Part shown: positions 6,925 through 9,757 of the stretch, one piece after another
Numbering within the stretch: position 1 is the stretch's first letter
Layout: each line of letters begins with the position of its first letter
Assembly: GCA_964437335.1 (NCBI GenBank)
Contig: CAYTGL010000064.1
Span: forward strand, 1 to 9,757
Source: JAITWN01 sp964437335
Lineage (GTDB): Bacteria; Pseudomonadota; Gammaproteobacteria; SZUA-140
Direction: 5' to 3'
DNA: 9,757 nt
The notes under the pieces: generated by a model
Told to the model about the DNA's origin: nothing
Seen by the model: only the letters and a program-made list of their open reading frames with translations
Databases searched by the model: none
Translations under genes and position numbers: made by a program

Positions 6925-8223
6925 TCAGCGCGGACGGCGCGCGGGCCGCGCGCCACGGCTGCTGCGTGGCGGTCCGCCGGGCTTGCCACCACCGCCCTTG
7001 CGGCTGCGCTGGCGCTCACCGCCGTGATGTTTGCGTGCAGGCACGACCGGCGTCGCCAGCAGATCGGCGGTGACCGGCGCAGACGCGATCTTGTGCCCGA
7101 TGAAACTTTCGATCTCCGGCAGCGAGAACGAATAGGTCTCGCAGGCGAAACTGATCGCGTCGCCGGCAGCACCCGCGCGCGCGGTGCGGCCGATTCGATG
7201 CACGTAGTCTTCCGAGTCCTGCGGCAGGTCGAAGTTGATGACGTGACTGACGTCGGGGATATGCAGGCCGCGGGCGGCGACGTCGGTCGCGACCAGCACC
7301 GGCAGGCTGCCGTCGCGGAAGCGTTCGAGCAGCTCGATGCGTTTGGTCTGCGGCACATCGCCGGACAGCGTCTCGCCGTCAATACCGTTCGCGCGCAGGT
7401 ATTCGCGCAGGCGGTTACCGGTCTCTTTCGTGTTCACAAAGACCAGAATGCGCTTTGGCTCGAGCTTGCGCAGAAGTCCGAGCAACAGCGGGATCTTCTC
7501 CTCGTTCGAGGTGTAGTAGACCACCTGCTGGATGTTGTCGGCAGTGACCGTATCCTTGATCAGCTTGAGCTGTATCGGGTTATTCATATGCTCGTAGGCA
7601 AGCTCGAGCACGCGCATCGACAGCGTCGCCGAGAACAGCATGCTGAGCCGTTTCTCGGGGCGTGGCATGCGCCGGAACAGGTAACGGATGTCCTTGATGA
7701 AGCCGAGATCGAACATGCGGTCGGCTTCATCGAGCACGACGACCTCGATCGCCTTGAAATCAAAGATATGCTGCTTGAAATAGTCGATGAGGCGGCCCGG
7801 TGTCGCGATCAGGATATCGACGCCTTTTTCGAGCGCCTCGCGCTGCTCGCGGTAGCCGGTGCCGCCGTAGACGACGTCGATCGTCAGGTCGGTGTACTTG
7901 CCGAGCGCGAGAGCGTCCTTGTGGATCTGGATCGCGAGCTCGCGCGTCGGCGCGATGACGAGCGCGCGCGGCTGGTTCGGGCGGCGTTCCGGCGGCGGCG
8001 GGTTTCTCAGCAGGCGGTTGAACAGTGCGATCAGGAACGCCGCGGTCTTGCCGGTGCCGGTCTTCGACTGGCCGCAAACATCGCGTCCGTTCAGAGTCAG
8101 CGGGAGCGCCTGGGCCTGTATCGGGGTGCAGTGGGAAAAACCCGTTTCCTCAATGGCTTGTTTTATCTGCTCGGGCAGGTCCAGCGTGGAAAAGACCACG
8201 TCTGTCAAGTGCTTGTTCTCCAT
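6925..8223 (-). CDS. rhlB: ATP-dependent DEAD-box RNA helicase RhlB
   Basis: RNA helicase of 432 residues, which in E. coli works with the RNase E degradosome. All helicase motifs are intact: Q-motif CTPIQ (32-36), motif I SKTGTGKT (53-60), Ia PTRELA (92-97), Ib TPGR (141-144), II DEAD (165-168), III SAT (198-200), IV VFVNT (261-265), V ATDVAARGLHIP (312-323) and VI HRIGRTARAG (342-351). The RhlB-specific stretches VVLDEADRMFDLGFIKDIRY (162-181), LFRRMP and SNEEK, and the neighbouring trxA and rho, favour RhlB over RhlE or SrmB. Residues from about 397 form a basic, Gly/Arg/Pro-rich tail, a probable disordered RNA-binding extension. The ATG at 8223 fits the family N-terminus; its ribosome site is weak. 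It converges with hemY and diverges from trxA. Confidence 0.95.
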   Translation of the reverse strand: MENKHLTDVVFSTLDLPEQIKQAIEETGFSHCTPIQAQALPLTLNGRDVCGQSKTGTGKTAAFLIALFNRLLRNPPPPERRPNQPRALVIAPTRELAIQIHKDALALGKYTDLTIDVVYGGTGYREQREALEKGVDILIATPGRLIDYFKQHIFDFKAIEVVVLDEADRMFDLGFIKDIRYLFRRMPRPEKRLSMLFSATLSMRVLELAYEHMNNPIQLKLIKDTVTADNIQQVVYYTSNEEKIPLLLGLLRKLEPKRILVFVNTKETGNRLREYLRANGIDGETLSGDVPQTKRIELLERFRDGSLPVLVATDVAARGLHIPDVSHVINFDLPQDSEDYVHRIGRTARAGAAGDAISFACETYSFSLPEIESFIGHKIASAPVTADLLATPVVPARKHHGGERQRSRKGGGGKPGGPPRSSRGARPARRPR

Positions 8224-8367
8224 GGGCGCTCAGCATAGCAGATTTGCGCCGATTTGCTACGCGGCGCGCGGGTTTGTGCCGCGGTCCCGTTTTGTTGATA
8301 ATCGGGGACAAGACCCGCCGCGGGCACGCATTGATGCGGCATCGATTTCCTGAAACCGGAGGTGCAG
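8224..8367. promoter_or_regulatory. Divergent rhlB / trxA region with candidate trxA promoter
   Basis: For trxA, TTGTGC (8274-8279) and GATAAT (8297-8302), separated by 17 bases, form a plausible sigma-70 promoter, leaving a leader of roughly 60 bases. Just downstream is a short perfect inverted repeat, CCCGC-C-GCGGG (8314-8324), and another, GATGC-G-GCATC, begins at 8333; both may be chance. For rhlB, the reverse strand has only TATGCT (8237-8232) very near the start and no good -35. GATTTGC occurs twice, 10 bases apart (8241-8247 and 8251-8257). The GGAGG at 8358-8362 is the trxA ribosome site. Confidence 0.5.
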
Positions 8368-8694
8368 GTGAGTACAAATATTCAATATGTATCGGATGGT
8401 GAGTTTGAACAGAAGGTCCTGAAGTCAGATCTGCCGGTGCTCGTCGATTTCTGGGCGGAATGGTGCGGCCCATGCAAGATGATCGCGCCGGTGCTCGAAG
8501 CTATCGCCGGTGAATACGCGGGCAGGTTGACGGTTGCAAAACTCAATATCGACGACAATCCATCGACGCCGCCGAAATATGGCATTCGTGGCATCCCGAC
8601 CCTGATGCTGTTCAAGGGCGGCAACGTCGAGGCCACCAAGGTCGGCGCGGTCTCGAAATCACAGCTGTCGGCGTTCATCGACAGTAACCTCTGA
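8368..8694 (+). CDS. trxA: Thioredoxin 1
   Basis: Small cytoplasmic dithiol-disulfide oxidoreductase that reduces disulfides in proteins such as ribonucleotide reductase and is itself reduced by thioredoxin reductase. The 108 residues are the usual length. The active site WCGPC is at 32-36 in FWAEWCGPCKMIAPVLE, the buried aspartate is in LVDFWAEW (D27), and the cis-proline is P77 in GIRGIPTLMLFKGG. I place the start at the GTG at 8368 because GGAGG (8358-8362) lies 5 bases upstream and the protein then begins as typical TrxA proteins do; the in-frame GTG at 8362 overlaps that ribosome site. It is followed by rho in the same direction, the common gammaproteobacterial order, though a hairpin and a likely separate promoter lie between them. 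Confidence 0.97.
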   Translation: MSTNIQYVSDGEFEQKVLKSDLPVLVDFWAEWCGPCKMIAPVLEAIAGEYAGRLTVAKLNIDDNPSTPPKYGIRGIPTLMLFKGGNVEATKVGAVSKSQLSAFIDSNL

Positions 8695-8704
8695 CGGGTT
8701 CTTC

Positions 8705-8731
8705 GCGTCCCGGTGCGCGTGACCGGGACGC
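8705..8731 (+). terminator. Strong hairpin after trxA (no clear T-run)
   Basis: GCGTCCCGGT (8705-8714) and ACCGGGACGC (8722-8731) are perfectly complementary, giving a 10-base GC-rich stem with a 7-base loop, starting 10 bases after the trxA stop. A run of C rather than T follows, so it does not meet the standard for an intrinsic terminator. It may stabilise the trxA mRNA 3' end or act as a weak or Rho-assisted terminator. Pairing is seen directly; termination is inferred. Confidence 0.65.
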
Positions 8732-8955
8732 TCCCCCTGGTCGTGATTCCCCCCGGGGCTTGAAAAAAAACTGGACGCTCCCATGATTTGGTGGTAGCGT
8801 TACGCCACAATAGCACCATAATTTTTGCTGCCTTCTACGGCATTCTTCCATTTTTATTTTGCGTAAACCCCTGAGAGAACAGCGCAGGTCTGCCGCTTTG
8901 CGGACGCTCCTTGTGTTCCCTGTTCCCCTTTTCTCAATCCGGATAACACGACGTC
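8732..8955 (+). promoter_or_regulatory. rho promoter and leader region
   Basis: With the preceding hairpin this makes a 261-base gap before rho. A candidate sigma-70 promoter is TTGAAA (8760-8765) and CATGAT (8782-8787), 16 bases apart; CATAAT at 8817-8822 is an alternative -10 without a good -35. The region below is T-rich (8822-8860) and then becomes C- and T-rich and G-poor near 8908-8940, with TGTTCCC repeated in tandem. E. coli rho is known to be autoregulated by Rho-dependent termination in its leader, and this tract would suit such a role. The 9-mer GGACGCTCC occurs at 8726-8734, 8773-8781 and 8902-8910. The rho ribosome site itself is weak. Confidence 0.5.
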
Positions 8956-9757
8956 ATGAATCTGACCGAACTCAAACAAAAATCTGCGGCTGACCTGCTG
9001 GAACTCGCCGAGAGCATGGGTATCGAGGGCATGGCAAGGTCGCGCCGCCAGGAAGTGATCTTCGCAATCCTGAAGGCGCATGCGAAGAAAGGCGAGGACA
9101 TCTACAGCGAAGGTGTACTGGAGATCCTGCAGGACGGGTTCGGCTTCCTGCGTTCGGCGGACAGCTCCTACCTCGCGGGACCTGATGACATCTACGTATC
9201 TCCGAGCCAGATCCGGCGCTTCAACCTGCGCACCGGCGATACGGTGTCGGGCAAGATCCGGCCGCCGAAGGAGGGCGAGCGGTACTTCGCGCTGCTCAAG
9301 GTCAACGAGATCAACTACGAAGCCCCGGAAATCGCCAAGAGCAAGGTCCTGTTCGAAAATCTCACCCCGCTGTTCGCCAACAAGCGCCTGCCGATGGAAC
9401 TCGGCAACGGCAGCACCGAAGACATCACTCCGCGCGTCATTGAACTGGTCGCTCCGATCGGCAAGGGCCAGCGCGGCATGATCGTGTCGCCGCCGAAGGC
9501 CGGCAAGACGATGATGCTGCAGAACATCGCGCACTCGATCGCGATCAAGAGTCCGGAATGCATTCTGATGGTGCTGCTGATCGACGAGCGCCCGGAAGAG
9601 GTCACCGAGATGGAGCGTTCGGTGCGCGGCGAAGTCATCTCCAGCACCTTCGACGAACCGGCCAGCCGTCATGTCCAGGTCGCCGAGATGGTCATCGAGA
9701 AGGCCAAGCGCCTCGTCGAGCACAAGAAGGACGTCGTGATCCTGCTCGACTCGATTA
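8956..9757 (+). CDS. rho: Transcription termination factor Rho, N-terminal 267 residues (partial at right edge)
   Basis: Hexameric RNA-dependent ATPase that ends transcription at Rho-dependent terminators. The visible 267 of about 419 residues align closely with E. coli Rho without gaps. The N-terminal helical domain (1-47) is followed by the RNA-binding cold-shock-like domain (about 48-118), with the RNP1-type DGFGFLRS (60-67) and YLAGPDDIYVSPSQIRRFN (72-90). The conserved GNGSTEDITPRVIELVAPIG linker is at 150-169. The ATPase domain shows Walker A SPPKAGKT (178-185, K181 and K184 at E. coli numbers), LLIDERPEEVTEM (207-219) with catalytic E211, and Walker B VILLDS with D265, where the window ends. 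The Q- and R-loops lie beyond the edge. The ATG at 8956 gives the canonical MNLTELK start. No large insertion, of the kind seen in some phyla, is present in this half. Confidence 0.98.
   Translation, partial: MNLTELKQKSAADLLELAESMGIEGMARSRRQEVIFAILKAHAKKGEDIYSEGVLEILQDGFGFLRSADSSYLAGPDDIYVSPSQIRRFNLRTGDTVSGKIRPPKEGERYFALLKVNEINYEAPEIAKSKVLFENLTPLFANKRLPMELGNGSTEDITPRVIELVAPIGKGQRGMIVSPPKAGKTMMLQNIAHSIAIKSPECILMVLLIDERPEEVTEMERSVRGEVISSTFDEPASRHVQVAEMVIEKAKRLVEHKKDVVILLDSI

Noticed and set aside
7024..8238. Long plus-strand frame of 404 codons opposite rhlB
   Set aside because: It is the antisense shadow of a fully motif-complete DEAD-box gene in GC-rich DNA and has no recognisable domain.
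8827..8860. Intrinsic terminator in the rho leader (TGCC-TTCTAC-GGCA followed by a T-rich stretch)
   Set aside because: The stem is only 4-5 bases and too weak, although the T-rich stretch is real.
8859..8993. A TTG-started 44-codon frame in the rho leader overlapping the rho start, as a possible leader peptide like E. coli rhoL
   Set aside because: There is no ribosome site before it, the start is a rare codon, and I see no convincing similarity to the known leader peptide.

Overview
The window is GC-rich, densely packed chromosomal DNA. Gene content and order point to a gammaproteobacterium. The blocks argH / algZ-algR-hemC-hemD-hemX-hemY and rhlB / trxA-rho are both classic gammaproteobacterial arrangements, known in Pseudomonas and, in part, in E. 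coli. The Rho and HemC proteins also read very close to the enterobacterial forms. I cannot name a genus. I see no tRNA, rRNA, CRISPR array, transposase, phage gene or base-composition island, so this is core genome rather than an accessory region.

Layout. (1) 1-618, minus strand: the N-terminal half of argininosuccinate lyase (argH), running off the left edge. (2) 619-798: a divergent intergenic region. (3) 799-2633, plus strand: an AlgZ/FimS-type sensor kinase and its AlgR-type LytTR response regulator, joined by an ATGA overlap. (4) 2709-6885, plus strand: hemC, hemD, hemX and hemY, all overlapping by 4-14 bases, so almost certainly one translationally coupled operon for early tetrapyrrole synthesis plus two inner-membrane companion proteins. 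A short perfect hairpin covers the hemC ribosome binding site. (5) 6881-6920: four copies of a 10-base tandem repeat that begins at the hemY stop and fills nearly the whole gap to the convergent gene. (6) 6925-8223, minus strand: the DEAD-box RNA helicase rhlB. (7) 8224-8367: a divergent promoter region. (8) 8368-8694, plus strand: thioredoxin trxA. (9) 8695-8955: a rho leader with a strong hairpin, a candidate promoter, a thrice-repeated 9-mer and a C-rich pyrimidine tract. (10) 8956 to the right edge: the first 267 residues of transcription terminator Rho.

How the genes fit together. HemC and HemD perform consecutive reactions (porphobilinogen to hydroxymethylbilane to uroporphyrinogen III). 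HemX and HemY are membrane proteins that travel with them. AlgZ/AlgR is a two-component system that sits directly upstream of hemC in Pseudomonas as well. RhlB remodels RNA and Rho ends transcription. Their linkage around trxA is ancestral rather than a pathway.

I did not find a convincing undescribed system. The items worth a second look are small non-coding structures: the hemC ribosome-site hairpin, the helically phased repeat after hemY, and the repeated 9-mer and pyrimidine tract in the rho leader.
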